Origin: Streptomyces lanatus
GTDB taxonomy: Bacteria > Actinomycetota > Actinomycetes > Streptomycetales > Streptomycetaceae
Assembly (NCBI RefSeq): GCF_014655715.1
Contig: NZ_BNBM01000015.1
Span: 1-64,000 of the forward strand
DNA: 64,000 bases
Direction of reading: 5' to 3'
Below the pieces are notes generated by a model. That model ran no database searches. It saw only the letters and a list, made by a program, of their open reading frames with translations, and was not told the origin of the DNA. Both the position numbers and the translations under genes were made by a program. Positions 37,511 to 46,089 of this stretch are shown here, piece after piece; position 1 is the stretch's first letter, and each line of letters begins with the position of its first letter.

Positions 37511-40500
37511 TCAGACCTCTTCGACGCTGCTCGGCTCGCGCCGGGACAGGTCGATGCCGAGCTCCTCCGCTGCGCGGAAGACGTCCTCGTCGGTGTCACG
37601 CATCTCGATGGACATACCGTCGCTGGACAGCACCTCCACGTTCAGGCAGAGCGACTGCATCTCCTTGATGAGCACCTTGAAGGACTCGGGGATGCCGGGC
37701 TCGGGGATGTTCTCGCCCTTGACGATGGCCTCGTAGACCTTCACGCGGCCGGTGACGTCGTCGGACTTGATGGTCAGCAGCTCCTGGAGGGCGTACGCGG
37801 CGCCGTATGCCTCCAGCGCCCACACCTCCATCTCACCGAACCGCTGGCCACCGAACTGGGCCTTACCACCCAGCGGCTGCTGGGTGATCATGCTGTACGG
37901 ACCGGTCGAGCGGGCGTGCAGCTTGTCGTCGACCAGGTGGTGCAGCTTCAGGATGTACATGTAGCCGACCGAGATCGGCTCCGGGAACGGCTCACCGGAA
38001 CGGCCGTCGAACAGCGGCGCCTTACCGGTCGGGAGCACCATGCGCTCGCCGTCGCGGTTCGGGATCGTGTGCTCCAGCAGACCGGCCAGCTCGTCCTCAC
38101 GCGCACCGTCGAAGACCGGGGTCGCGACGTTGGTGCCCGGCTGGACCGAGTCGGCGCCGATCGCCTGGAGGCGCTGCGCCCACTCGTCCGCGAGACCGGA
38201 GACGTCCCAGCCGCGGCTGGCGAGCCAGCCGAGGTGGATCTCCAGGACCTGTCCCGGGTTCATTCGGGACGGCACACCCAGCGGGTTGAGGATGATGTCG
38301 ACCGGGGTGCCGTCCTCCAGGAACGGCATGTCCTCGATCGGCAGGATCTTCGAGATGACACCCTTGTTGCCGTGTCGGCCGGCGAGCTTGTCACCGTCGG
38401 TGATCTTGCGCTTCTGCGCCACGTACACGCGCACCAGCTGGTTCACACCGGGGGGAAGCTCGTCGCCCTCCTCGCGGTCGAAGACGCGGACGCCGATGAC
38501 CTTGCCGGTCTCGCCGTGCGGCACCTTCAGCGAGGTGTCACGGACCTCACGGGCCTTCTCACCGAAGATCGCGCGCAGCAGGCGCTCCTCCGGCGTCAGC
38601 TCGGTCTCACCCTTCGGGGTCACCTTGCCGACGAGGATGTCGCCGGCGATGACCTCGGCACCGATGCGGATGATGCCGCGCTCGTCGAGGTCGGCGAGGA
38701 CCTCCTCGGAGACGTTCGGGATGTCCCGGGTGATCTCCTCGGGGCCGAGCTTGGTGTCACGGGCGTCGACCTCGTGCTCCTCGATGTGGATCGAGGAGAG
38801 GACGTCGTCCTGTACGAGGCGCTGCGACAGGATGATCGCGTCCTCGTAGTTGTGACCCTCCCACGGCATGAACGCCACGAGCAGGTTCTTGCCGAGCGCC
38901 ATCTCGCCGTTCTGGGTGGCCGGACCGTCGGCGAGGACCTGGCCCTCGATGATCCGGTCGCCCTCCAGGACGATGACCTTCTGGTTGACCGAGGTGCCCT
39001 GGTTGGAGCGGGCGAACTTGGCCAGTCGGTACGTGATGTACGTGCCGTCGTCGTTGGCGGTGGTGATGTAGTCCGCGGAGACCTCCTGGACCACACCGGC
39101 CTTCTCGGCCTTGACCACGTCGCCGGCGTCGACCGCGGAGCGGTACTCCATGCCGGTGCCGACGAGCGGCGCCTCGGACTTGATCAGCGGTACGGCCTGA
39201 CGCATCATGTTCGCGCCCATGAGGGCACGGTTGGCGTCGTCGTGCTCGAGGAACGGGATCATGGCGGTCGCGACCGACACCATCTGGCGCGGCGAGACGT
39301 CCATGTAGTCCACGTCGTCACCGGCGACGTAGTCGACCTCACCGCCACGGCGGCGGACCAGGACGCGGTTCTCGGCGAACCGCAGGTCGTCCGTGAGCGT
39401 GGCGTTGGCCTGCGCGATGACGAAGCGGTCTTCCTCGTCGGCCGTCAGGTAGTCCACCTCGTCGGTGACCTGACCGCCCTCGACCTTGCGGTACGGGGTC
39501 TCCACGAAGCCGAACGCGTTGACGCGGCCGTAGGAGGCGAGCGAACCGATCAGACCGATGTTCGGGCCTTCGGGCGTCTCGATCGGGCACATACGGCCGT
39601 AGTGCGACGGGTGAACGTCACGGACCTCGAAGCCGGCCCGCTCACGGGAGAGACCACCCGGGCCGAGTGCGGAGAGACGCCGCTTGTGCGTCAGACCCGA
39701 CAGCGGGTTGTTCTGGTCCATGAACTGGGACAGCTGGCTGGTGCCGAAGAACTCCTTGATGGAGGCGACGACCGGCCGGATGTTGATCAGGGTCTGCGGC
39801 GTGATCGCCTCGACGTCCTGGGTCGTCATGCGCTCACGCACGACGCGCTCCATACGAGCCAGACCGGTGCGGACCTGGTTCTGGATGAGCTCGCCGACGC
39901 TGCGCAGACGACGGTTGCCGAAGTGGTCGATGTCGTCGGTCTCGACAACGATCGTCTGACCGCTGTCGGCGACCGTCTCGGTCTCGCCCGCGTGCAGCTT
40001 GACCAGGTACTTGATCGTCGAAATGACGTCCTCGACGGTCAGGATGCCCGCGTCCAGCGGAGCGTCCGCACCCAGCTTCTTGTTGACCTTGTAGCGGCCG
40101 ACCTTGGCGAGGTCGTAGCGCTTCGGGTTGAAGTAGAGGTTCTCCAGAAGCGTCTGCGCGGCCTCACGCGTGGGGGGCTCGCCCGGACGCAGCTTGCGGT
40201 AGATGTCGAGCAGCGCGTCGTCCTGGCCCTGGGTGTGGTCCTTCTCCAGGGTGGCGCGCATCGACTCGTACTCGCCGAACTCCTCCAGGATCTGCTCGGT
40301 CGTCCAACCGAGCGCCTTGAGGAGGACGGTCACGGACTGCTTGCGCTTGCGGTCGATACGGACACCGACCATGTCGCGCTTGTCGATCTCCATCTCCAGC
40401 CAGGCACCCCGGGACGGGATGATCTTGGCCGAGAAGATGTCCTTGTCGGACGTCTTGTCGATGGAGGAGTCGAAGTAGACACCGGGCGAACGGACCAGCT

Positions 40501-40996
40501 GCGACACGACGACACGCTCGGTGCCGTTGATGACGAAGGTGCCCTTGTTCGTCATGAGCGGGAAGTCGCCCATGAAGACCGTCTGGGACTTGATCTCACC
40601 GGTCTCGTTGTTGGTGAACTCCGCCGTCACGAAGAGCGGGGCGGCGTAGGTGAAGTCGCGCTCCTTGCACTCGTCGATCGAGTTCTTCGGCGGCTCGAAG
40701 CGGTGGTCGCGGAACGTCAGCGACATCGACCCGGAAAAGTCCTCGATCGGAGAGATCTCCTCGAAGATCTCCTCCAGTCCGGACTTGGTGGGGACGTCCT
40801 GACCCGACTCCAGAGCCGCCTCGACCCGACTCTGCCAGGCGGTGTTGCCGAGCAGCCAGTCAAAGCTCTCGGTCTGCAGCGCGAGCAGGTTCGGAACCTC
40901 GAGGGGCTCCTTGATCTTTGCAAAGGAGATGCGCAGCGGGGCGGTGCTGGCGCCGTTGTTCATATTCGCGGTCGAGGCGTTGCGCGAGGCGGCCAA
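37511..40996 (-). CDS. rpoB: RNA polymerase beta subunit
   Basis: Beta, 1161 residues. I choose a TTG start at 40994-40996 with GGAAGGA 8 nt upstream. This gives the standard Streptomyces N-terminus (AASRNASTANMNNGASTAPL) and length; a GTG ten codons upstream lacks such support. The rifampicin region is wild type (FGTSQLSQFMDQNNPLSGL, then THKRRLSALGPGGL). The GDKLAGRHGNKGVISKILPI segment near the active site is intact. It is cotranscribed with rpoC and preceded by its own promoter and the rplL attenuator. Confidence 0.98.
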   Translation of the reverse strand: MAASRNASTANMNNGASTAPLRISFAKIKEPLEVPNLLALQTESFDWLLGNTAWQSRVEAALESGQDVPTKSGLEEIFEEISPIEDFSGSMSLTFRDHRFEPPKNSIDECKERDFTYAAPLFVTAEFTNNETGEIKSQTVFMGDFPLMTNKGTFVINGTERVVVSQLVRSPGVYFDSSIDKTSDKDIFSAKIIPSRGAWLEMEIDKRDMVGVRIDRKRKQSVTVLLKALGWTTEQILEEFGEYESMRATLEKDHTQGQDDALLDIYRKLRPGEPPTREAAQTLLENLYFNPKRYDLAKVGRYKVNKKLGADAPLDAGILTVEDVISTIKYLVKLHAGETETVADSGQTIVVETDDIDHFGNRRLRSVGELIQNQVRTGLARMERVVRERMTTQDVEAITPQTLINIRPVVASIKEFFGTSQLSQFMDQNNPLSGLTHKRRLSALGPGGLSRERAGFEVRDVHPSHYGRMCPIETPEGPNIGLIGSLASYGRVNAFGFVETPYRKVEGGQVTDEVDYLTADEEDRFVIAQANATLTDDLRFAENRVLVRRRGGEVDYVAGDDVDYMDVSPRQMVSVATAMIPFLEHDDANRALMGANMMRQAVPLIKSEAPLVGTGMEYRSAVDAGDVVKAEKAGVVQEVSADYITTANDDGTYITYRLAKFARSNQGTSVNQKVIVLEGDRIIEGQVLADGPATQNGEMALGKNLLVAFMPWEGHNYEDAIILSQRLVQDDVLSSIHIEEHEVDARDTKLGPEEITRDIPNVSEEVLADLDERGIIRIGAEVIAGDILVGKVTPKGETELTPEERLLRAIFGEKAREVRDTSLKVPHGETGKVIGVRVFDREEGDELPPGVNQLVRVYVAQKRKITDGDKLAGRHGNKGVISKILPIEDMPFLEDGTPVDIILNPLGVPSRMNPGQVLEIHLGWLASRGWDVSGLADEWAQRLQAIGADSVQPGTNVATPVFDGAREDELAGLLEHTIPNRDGERMVLPTGKAPLFDGRSGEPFPEPISVGYMYILKLHHLVDDKLHARSTGPYSMITQQPLGGKAQFGGQRFGEMEVWALEAYGAAYALQELLTIKSDDVTGRVKVYEAIVKGENIPEPGIPESFKVLIKEMQSLCLNVEVLSSDGMSIEMRDTDEDVFRAAEELGIDLSRREPSSVEEV

Positions 40997-41182
40997 GAGG
41001 GGGTCCTTCCGAGGGCTCGGACTCACTACGCGCGTACCGGCCCCTCACCGGCGCACAGAGACAGGGGTTTCCTTCTCCAGCCAAAGAATGGCCAGGTCAG
41101 GGATGGTCCGGTCATCGGTGCTCAAGCGAGGGCATGCCCCTGGTGACGGGCAGGGGACAGCTAACAGGCAGCGCAAAGGGTC

Positions 41183-41211
41183 AGTGTAGCCACTTGGCAC
41201 ACTGATGTCCA
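41183..41211 (-). promoter_or_regulatory. Candidate rpoB promoter
   Basis: On the minus strand TGGACA (41206-41211) and TACACT (41183-41188) are 17 bp apart, a good vegetative promoter. It lies within the 591-bp non-coding stretch 40997-41587 between rplL and rpoB and would produce a leader of about 180 nt. The rest of that stretch has no convincing open frame. Confidence 0.7.
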
Positions 41212-41471
41212 GTGCGGGTTTTCCGCGACCCTCGTTGTCCTCAACGCCCTCGGCATGCTTGCCCTCATTGCACGTTGATACTGCCCTCTTCGTCGCCGAT
41301 CCATGCCTCGGATTCGGATCCTTGTGGCGACGCGTCCTGAGAATTGCGCGCTGCGTGCGGTTCGTCAAGGCCCCCATGCCCGAACCCAGGACGGCCCGGA
41401 GACACGACGAAGATCACCATACCCCTCGCTCCAGCGGGCGCAAGGCAACCGTGGCCGCGCCCCCAGGAACG

Positions 41472-41509
41472 CCGAAGAGCGACCACCCGAATGGATGATC
41501 GCTCTTCGG
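41472..41509 (-). terminator. Hairpin after rplJL
   Basis: TCGCTCTTCGG (41499-41509) pairs with CCGAAGAGCGA (41472-41482), an 11-bp stem with a 16-nt loop, about 80 bp beyond the rplL stop. It probably ends or attenuates the rplJL transcript upstream of the rpoB promoter, as the rplL-rpoB attenuator does in other bacteria. Confidence 0.72.
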
Positions 41510-41587
41510 TGCGACTGCGTTACAGCCTCAGAAGGCCGGATTCAGCAAGCGCGGCGGTCGTGGTCGACCGGCAAGACCGGGAAGGTC

Positions 41588-41968
41588 TTACTTGACCTCG
41601 ACGGAGGCGCCGGCGCCCTCGAGGGACTCCTTGGCCTTGTCCGCGGCCTCCTTGTTGACCTTCTCCAGAACCGGCTTCGGCGCACCGTCGACCAGGTCCT
41701 TGGCCTCCTTCAGGCCGAGGGAGGTGAGCTCGCGCACGACCTTGATGACCTGGATCTTCTTGTCGCCGGCGCCGGTGAGGACGACGTCGAACTCGTCCTT
41801 CTCCTCCGGGGCCTCGGCGGCGGCGGCCGGACCGGCCGGGCCGGCAACGGCGACCGCGGCGGCGGCGGTGACGTCGAACTTCTCCTCGAACGCCTTCACG
41901 AACTCGGAGAGCTGGATGAGGGTCATGCCCTCGAACTCGGCGAGCAGTTCGTCCTGGGTGAGAGCCAC
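41588..41968 (-). CDS. rplL: 50S ribosomal protein L7/L12
   Basis: L7/L12, 126 residues. The N-terminal dimerisation domain (ALTQDELLAEFEGMTLIQLS) leads to an Ala/Gly-rich hinge (AAAAVAVAGPAGPAAAAEAP) and the C-terminal factor-binding domain (VIKVVRELTSLGLKEAKDLV). It starts at a GTG. It is 109 bp downstream of rplJ. Confidence 0.98.
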   Translation of the reverse strand: MALTQDELLAEFEGMTLIQLSEFVKAFEEKFDVTAAAAVAVAGPAGPAAAAEAPEEKDEFDVVLTGAGDKKIQVIKVVRELTSLGLKEAKDLVDGAPKPVLEKVNKEAADKAKESLEGAGASVEVK

Positions 41969-42077
41969 GATGGCTTTCCTTCCACTAATTCGGCTGGTGC
42001 CGGATGTACATGAATGGCGGGCGTACGTTGGCCCGCTACGACCTCCGCCTCAGGCGGCGATCATGATGCGAGCCGAG

Positions 42078-42608
42078 TTACTCGGCACCGCCCTGCTCGT
42101 CCTGCTTGGCACGAAGCGCGTCCACGGTGCGGACGAGCTTCGACGGGAGCGCCTGGAAGACCTGAGCAGCCTGCGTCTGCTTGCCCTTCAGAGCGCCCGC
42201 CAGCTTGGCGAGCAGAACCTCGCGGGACTCGAGGTCCGCAAGCTTCTTGATCTCGTCGGCGGACAGCGCCTTGCCGTCAAGGACACCGCCCTTGATGACG
42301 AGGTTCGGGTTGTCCTTGGCGAAGTCACGAAGACCCTTGGCCGACTCCACCGGGTCACCGGTGACGAAGGCGACCGCCGTCGGACCGTTGAACAGGTCGT
42401 CGAGCGTGTTGATCCCGGCCGCGTTGGCCGCGATCTTGGTCAGCGTGTTCTTCACCACGGCGTACTCGGAGTTCTCACCGAGCGAACGGCGCAGCTGCTT
42501 GAGCTGGGCCACGGTGAGACCCCGGTACTCGGTCAGCACGGCGGCGTTCGAGCTGCGGAACTTGTCCGTGAGCTCGGCTACCGCGGCAGCCTTGTCGGGC
42601 GTCGGCAT
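42078..42608 (-). CDS. rplJ: 50S ribosomal protein L10
   Basis: L10, 176 residues, anchors L7/L12 dimers on the stalk. MPTPDKAAAVAELTDKFRSS, VLTEYRGLTVAQLKQLRRSL and TLTKIAANAAGI are present. An AAGGAGG site precedes the ATG. In other bacteria the L10-L12 complex binds its own leader; an L10-type leader is visible here. Confidence 0.98.
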   Translation of the reverse strand: MPTPDKAAAVAELTDKFRSSNAAVLTEYRGLTVAQLKQLRRSLGENSEYAVVKNTLTKIAANAAGINTLDDLFNGPTAVAFVTGDPVESAKGLRDFAKDNPNLVIKGGVLDGKALSADEIKKLADLESREVLLAKLAGALKGKQTQAAQVFQALPSKLVRTVDALRAKQDEQGGAE

Positions 42609-42843
42609 AGAGCGTCGGCCTCCTTCCGGGTGATGAGGACCGCTCAGAAGGGGCTGGGGTAAACGAAACGCCCCGGCGCAGGCGCACGGGGCGTAGCTCG
42701 ACCGGGACTCGCACGCTGTTGGGCAGCGAACTCCGGGAGCACTTCCACAGTCACCTGCGCGGGTCGTCCGCGAATTTCAGCGGATCCTTCGGCCACCGCG
42801 CCCTCGTACGAGCACACGGCAACGACCAGCGGTCTTTGGCTTC
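42609..42843 (-). promoter_or_regulatory. L10-type autoregulatory leader of rplJ
   Basis: The stretch between the promoter and rplJ contains CCAAAGACCGCTGGTC (42824-42839 on the minus strand), resembling the conserved start of the L10 leader motif. The terminator-like hairpin at 42669-42693 lies nearer the gene. L10(L12)4 binding here could control readthrough or translation. Identification rests on the motif and position only. Confidence 0.55.
42669..42693 (-). terminator. Terminator-like hairpin with T-tract in the rplJ leader
   Basis: CGCCCCG and CGGGGCG form a 7-bp stem with an 11-nt loop (further pairing possible in GCGCC). On the transcribed strand it is followed directly by TTTCGTTT (42661-42668). 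It is the most classical intrinsic terminator shape in the window and sits 60 bp upstream of the rplJ ATG, so it is a candidate attenuator. Confidence 0.6.
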
Positions 42844-42849
42844 TGTAGG

Positions 42850-42879
42850 AGAGTACGGGACCCGGTCGCCGTCAGGCAA
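42850..42879 (-). promoter_or_regulatory. Candidate rplJL promoter
   Basis: On the minus strand TTGCCT (42874-42879) and TACTCT (42850-42855) are separated by 18 bp. It lies between the lipoprotein stop (42896) and the L10-type leader, which is the expected place for the rplJL promoter. Confidence 0.55.
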
Positions 42880-42895
42880 ATCGGCTCCTCTCCCC

Positions 42896-43729
42896 TCAGG
42901 AGGCGCCGCCGATCGCGCCCCGCCGCAGCAGGTCCCTGAGGTCAGCGGTGTCCCCCGCCGGAGGCTTCTCGACCGCGGCCTTCACGCCGTAGTCGCTGTA
43001 GTACGCGGTCTGGGTCAGCGGGCCCGTGGCCGTGCGTCCCTGCTCGACCTTCTTGACCAGCAGGTCCCGGTCGTCGACCCATATGTCGACGGTCTGGGTG
43101 GTGGCGCCCTCGACCCGCACGGTGCCGGAGTAGCGCGTGGTGCGCCTGCCGCTCAGGGTCTCCTCGCCGACCTTCCGTACGTCTCTGGAGGACAGCAGGA
43201 GCTTCACGGAGGTGTGCGGGGTGTTGCCGCGCATCTGGTCGGCGAGGTCGGCTCCGGAGCTGCCGGCGAGGTTCTTGAGGTCGTCGTAGGCGTACTTGAT
43301 CCAGTGCTTGCCGTCGGCCTTCTCGGCGAAGGTCTCGCCCATGCGGGCGTAGTAGGCGTCGGGGAGGTAGCGGGCCTCCATGGAGGTGGTGCCGAGCCGG
43401 CGCATCGTCTCGGCCGTCGTGCCACCGGTGTAGGTGATCGTCAGGGTGCCGGTGAGGCCGTCGCCCCAGGCGAGGGTGCCGTGGGCCTTCATGGACAGCG
43501 TCGAGCCGACGGTGGTCGTGGACCGTACGCGGGCGGAGTCGGCTGCGTCGGTGGACCGCTCGACGGTGCGCAGGGCGGCCGTCACGGCACGGGAGGGCGT
43601 CGGGCCGTCCTCCTCGCCGGAGGAGTCGGAGGAGTCGGAGGACTCTGAGGAGGTGCAGGCGGCCAGGGCCGTCAGCGCGGTCAGCAGCGCGATCCAGAGC
43701 GCCGTCCGGCGCGCCCTCGTGCTCGTCAT
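42896..43729 (-). CDS. Putative lipoprotein, LppX/LprG-like
   Basis: A 277-residue lipoprotein. The signal sequence MTSTRARRTALWIALLTALT ends in the lipobox LAAC with C25 as the lipidated Cys. It is followed by a Ser/Asp-rich linker and a long beta-rich domain (TLTITYTGGTTAETMRRLGT, TQTVDIWVDDRDLLVKKVEQ) resembling LppX/LprAFG-type lipid-binding folds. It lies between the rplKA terminator and the rplJ promoter. Such a lipoprotein at this spot is common in Streptomyces. Ligand unknown. Confidence 0.82.
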   Translation of the reverse strand: MTSTRARRTALWIALLTALTALAACTSSESSDSSDSSGEEDGPTPSRAVTAALRTVERSTDAADSARVRSTTTVGSTLSMKAHGTLAWGDGLTGTLTITYTGGTTAETMRRLGTTSMEARYLPDAYYARMGETFAEKADGKHWIKYAYDDLKNLAGSSGADLADQMRGNTPHTSVKLLLSSRDVRKVGEETLSGRRTTRYSGTVRVEGATTQTVDIWVDDRDLLVKKVEQGRTATGPLTQTAYYSDYGVKAAVEKPPAGDTADLRDLLRRGAIGGAS

Positions 43730-43800
43730 CCGTCCCCCCTGCGCGAATCCCGTGAATGCACGTTAACCCAGGCCACTGACAAACGGCGGGAGACAAGGGA

Positions 43801-43836
43801 ACGGGCCCCGCACCCGGTAAGGGGTGCGGGGCCCGT
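43801..43836 (-). terminator. rplKA terminator
   Basis: A perfect 15-bp stem (ACGGGCCCCGCACCC, 43801-43815, with its complement at 43822-43836) and a GGTAAG loop, 24 bp past the rplA stop. It separates the L11 operon from the lipoprotein gene. Confidence 0.87.
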
Positions 43837-43860
43837 CGTCGAGCCTGGTGAGCCGGTGGC

Positions 43861-44586
43861 TCAGACCGCGGCCGGGTCCTCTTCGACGAGGAGGTTGCGG
43901 GTGCGGTTCGGGTCGAGCGGAATGCCGGGGCCCATCGTGGTGGTGATGGCGGCCTTCTTGATGTAGCGACCCTTGGCGGCGGACGGCTTCAGACGGAGGA
44001 TCTCCTCCAGCGCGGCGCCGTAGTTCTCCACCAGCTTGGTGTCGTCGAAGGACGCCTTGCCGATGATGAAGTGCAGGTTCGAGTGCTTGTCGACGCGGAA
44101 CTCGATCTTGCCGCCCTTGATCTCGGTCACGGCCTTGGCCACGTCCGGGGTCACGGTGCCGGTCTTCGGGTTCGGCATCAGACCACGCGGGCCGAGGACA
44201 CGGCCGAGGCGGCCGACCTTGCCCATGAGGTCCGGGGTGGCGACGACGGCGTCGAAGTCCAGGCGGCCCTTCGAGACCTCGTCGATCAGCTCGTCGGCAC
44301 CGACGATGTCGGCGCCCGCGGCACGCGCGGCCTCGGCACGGTCACCGGTCGCGAAGACCAGGACCCGGGCGGTCTTACCGGTGCCGTGCGGAAGGTTCAC
44401 GGTGCCACGGACCATCTGGTCGGCCTTGCGCGGGTCGACACCCAGACGGAAGGCGACCTCGACGGTGCCGTCGAACTTGGTCGTGGACGTCTCCTTGGCG
44501 AGACGGACGGCCTCGAGCGGGGCGTAGAGCTTGTCCCGGTCGACCTTGGCGTCCGCAGCGCGGAGAGACTTGCTGCGCTTGCTCAC
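43861..44586 (-). CDS. rplA: 50S ribosomal protein L1
   Basis: L1, 241 residues, the mobile stalk that steers deacylated tRNA and, in many bacteria, represses the L11 operon. The signature VGRLGRVLGPRGLMPNPKTG is present. It starts with GTG after AGGAG, 77 bp after rplK. Confidence 0.98.
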   Translation of the reverse strand: MSKRSKSLRAADAKVDRDKLYAPLEAVRLAKETSTTKFDGTVEVAFRLGVDPRKADQMVRGTVNLPHGTGKTARVLVFATGDRAEAARAAGADIVGADELIDEVSKGRLDFDAVVATPDLMGKVGRLGRVLGPRGLMPNPKTGTVTPDVAKAVTEIKGGKIEFRVDKHSNLHFIIGKASFDDTKLVENYGAALEEILRLKPSAAKGRYIKKAAITTTMGPGIPLDPNRTRNLLVEEDPAAV

Positions 44587-44663
44587 TACTGCTCCTGTGT
44601 GTTCTGAGGAGTCGTGGTGCGGGCCGAGCAGGCCCTGCCACGGATGTACCTACGGGGGTGAGG

Positions 44664-45098
44664 TCAGCCCTCGACCGTGATGCCCATGGAGCGGGCGGTG
44701 CCGGCGATGATCTTGGACGCGGCGTCCAGGTCATTGGCGTTGAGGTCGGGCATCTTGGTGGTGGCGATCTCGCGGACCTGCGCCTCGGTGATCTTGGCGA
44801 CCTTGGTCTTGTGCGGCTCGCCGGAGCCCTTCTCGACACCAGCGGCCTTGAGGATCATCTTCGCGGCCGGCGGGGTCTTGGTGATGAAGGTGAAGGAACG
44901 GTCCTCGTAGACCGTGATCTCCACCGGGATGACCCAACCGCGCTGCGACTCGGTCGCGGCGTTGTAGGCCTTGCAGAACTCCATGATGTTGACGCCGTGC
45001 TGGCCCAGCGCGGGGCCGACCGGCGGAGCCGGGTTGGCCGCACCGGCCTGGATCTGGAGCTTGATGAGCCCCGTGACCTTCTTCTTCTTGGGAGGCAT
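44664..45098 (-). CDS. rplK: 50S ribosomal protein L11
   Basis: L11, 144 residues, in the GTPase-associated centre and required for RelA-type stringent responses. The Pro-rich N-terminal domain has [20 protein letters not shown], and the C-terminal signature [20 protein letters not shown] is intact. In S. coelicolor RelC mutants carry rplK deletions; none is seen here. A small hairpin (TCCGG/CCGGA, about 45171-45185) lies in its leader. Confidence 0.98.
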
Positions 45099-45260
45099 GC
45101 TCTCTCCGGGTCCTTAGTGAGAGGTGTTCCGCCACCATCCGTACCGCTGGCCACCTGGAACGGTGAACGTCCGGATCATCCGGATGGAGGCATACCGCAC
45201 AACGATAACGGGTAACGCGTCAGGGCCAAAACCGGCAGCTCAGACGCCCGGACAGACGTC

Positions 45261-45290
45261 GGCCCCGGCCGCCGCGCGTCGGCCGGGGCC
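45261..45290 (-). terminator. Terminator after the DUF2690-like gene
   Basis: GGCCCCGGCCG (45261-45271) pairs with CGGCCGGGGCC (45280-45290) across an 8-nt loop. It lies 20 bp beyond the stop of the secreted protein and upstream of the rplK leader. Confidence 0.78.
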
Positions 45291-45310
45291 CACAGGGGGC
45301 GAGAGCGAGG

Positions 45311-45838
45311 TCAGCAGCGCTTGGACGTGGTGGCCTGACCCGGCACCGGGTCGCCGGGGGCACGCAGCGTACCGATGGCCGCGGTGCACTCGTCGACCGT
45401 GTCGGCCGGGTAGGACCAGAACTCCTGGCTGTTGGTGGCGTTCCACCAGTCCTGGCCCACGATCTCGTCACGGGCGTAGCTGTAGACGCCGGTGCTGACG
45501 TCGTAGTCCTTGACCTTGTCGCGGAAGCTCTGCCAGACCCAGACGTAGCCGTAGTTCGCCTTGCACCTGGGCGAGTAGAACTGCTTCACCGAGGCCGCGT
45601 GCGCGCCGCCCCGGTTGATGTACGCGGTGGCGCCGATCTGATAGGCGTCCGAGCAGACGCCGGCCGCCTGCGCCTTGGTGCTCAGCGGGTTGCCGGCCTC
45701 GGACGGGGCGGCCGAACGGGCGGTCAGGTTCTGCTTGCCGGGCGACGGGGCCGGTCCGGTGCCGGCGAACGCGGAGGTCGCCGGCAGCAGGACGCAGGCG
45801 GACGCGGCTGCCGCGACCAGGATGGTGCGAGTGCGCAT
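45311..45838 (-). CDS. Secreted DUF2690-like protein
   Basis: A 175-residue exported protein with a signal peptide (MRTRTILVAAAASACVLLPA ending SAFAG). The mature part has VCSDAYQIGATAYINRGGAH and VKQFYSPRCKANYGYVWVWQ, the pattern of DUF2690 proteins (paired Cys, YSPxCxANW-like motif). I use the ATG at 45836-45838, after GGGGGA. It is inserted between nusG and rplK and bounded by strong terminators on both sides. Function unknown. Confidence 0.82.
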   Translation of the reverse strand: MRTRTILVAAAASACVLLPATSAFAGTGPAPSPGKQNLTARSAAPSEAGNPLSTKAQAAGVCSDAYQIGATAYINRGGAHAASVKQFYSPRCKANYGYVWVWQSFRDKVKDYDVSTGVYSYARDEIVGQDWWNATNSQEFWSYPADTVDECTAAIGTLRAPGDPVPGQATTSKRC

Positions 45839-46024
45839 GAGGAAGTTCCCCCACTTCTCGGTCGGCGCGCGGGCAGCGGACATCGCATGGCAAACCGCCA
45901 TAAAGGGTTGGAGATCACCGTGAAGAACGCTGTCCACGCGTTTCGGTCATCAAGTCAGACCAGCGGAGTCACCGGATGGTTGTGGTGCAGCACACATTTA
46001 TTGGGAACTTGAGGTGCCCATACG

Positions 46025-46073
46025 ACGAAAGGGCCCTCGACCAGCGGAAACCGCTGGTCGAGGGCCCTTTCGT
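46025..46073 (-). terminator. Very strong nusG terminator, 23-bp perfect stem
   Basis: The left arm (46025-46047, beginning ACGAAAGGGCCCTCGACC) is exactly complementary to the right arm (46051-46073), with a three-base AAA loop. It begins 16 bp after the nusG stop. It is the longest perfect stem I found in the window and should isolate secE-nusG from the gene downstream. Confidence 0.92.
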
Positions 46074-46089
46074 GAGAGCTGCTGTACCG

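Noticed and set aside
37484..41146. Open frame of about 1,220 codons on the plus strand opposite rpoB
   Set aside because: Same artefact of high third-position GC; no homology-like motifs and no ribosome-binding site.
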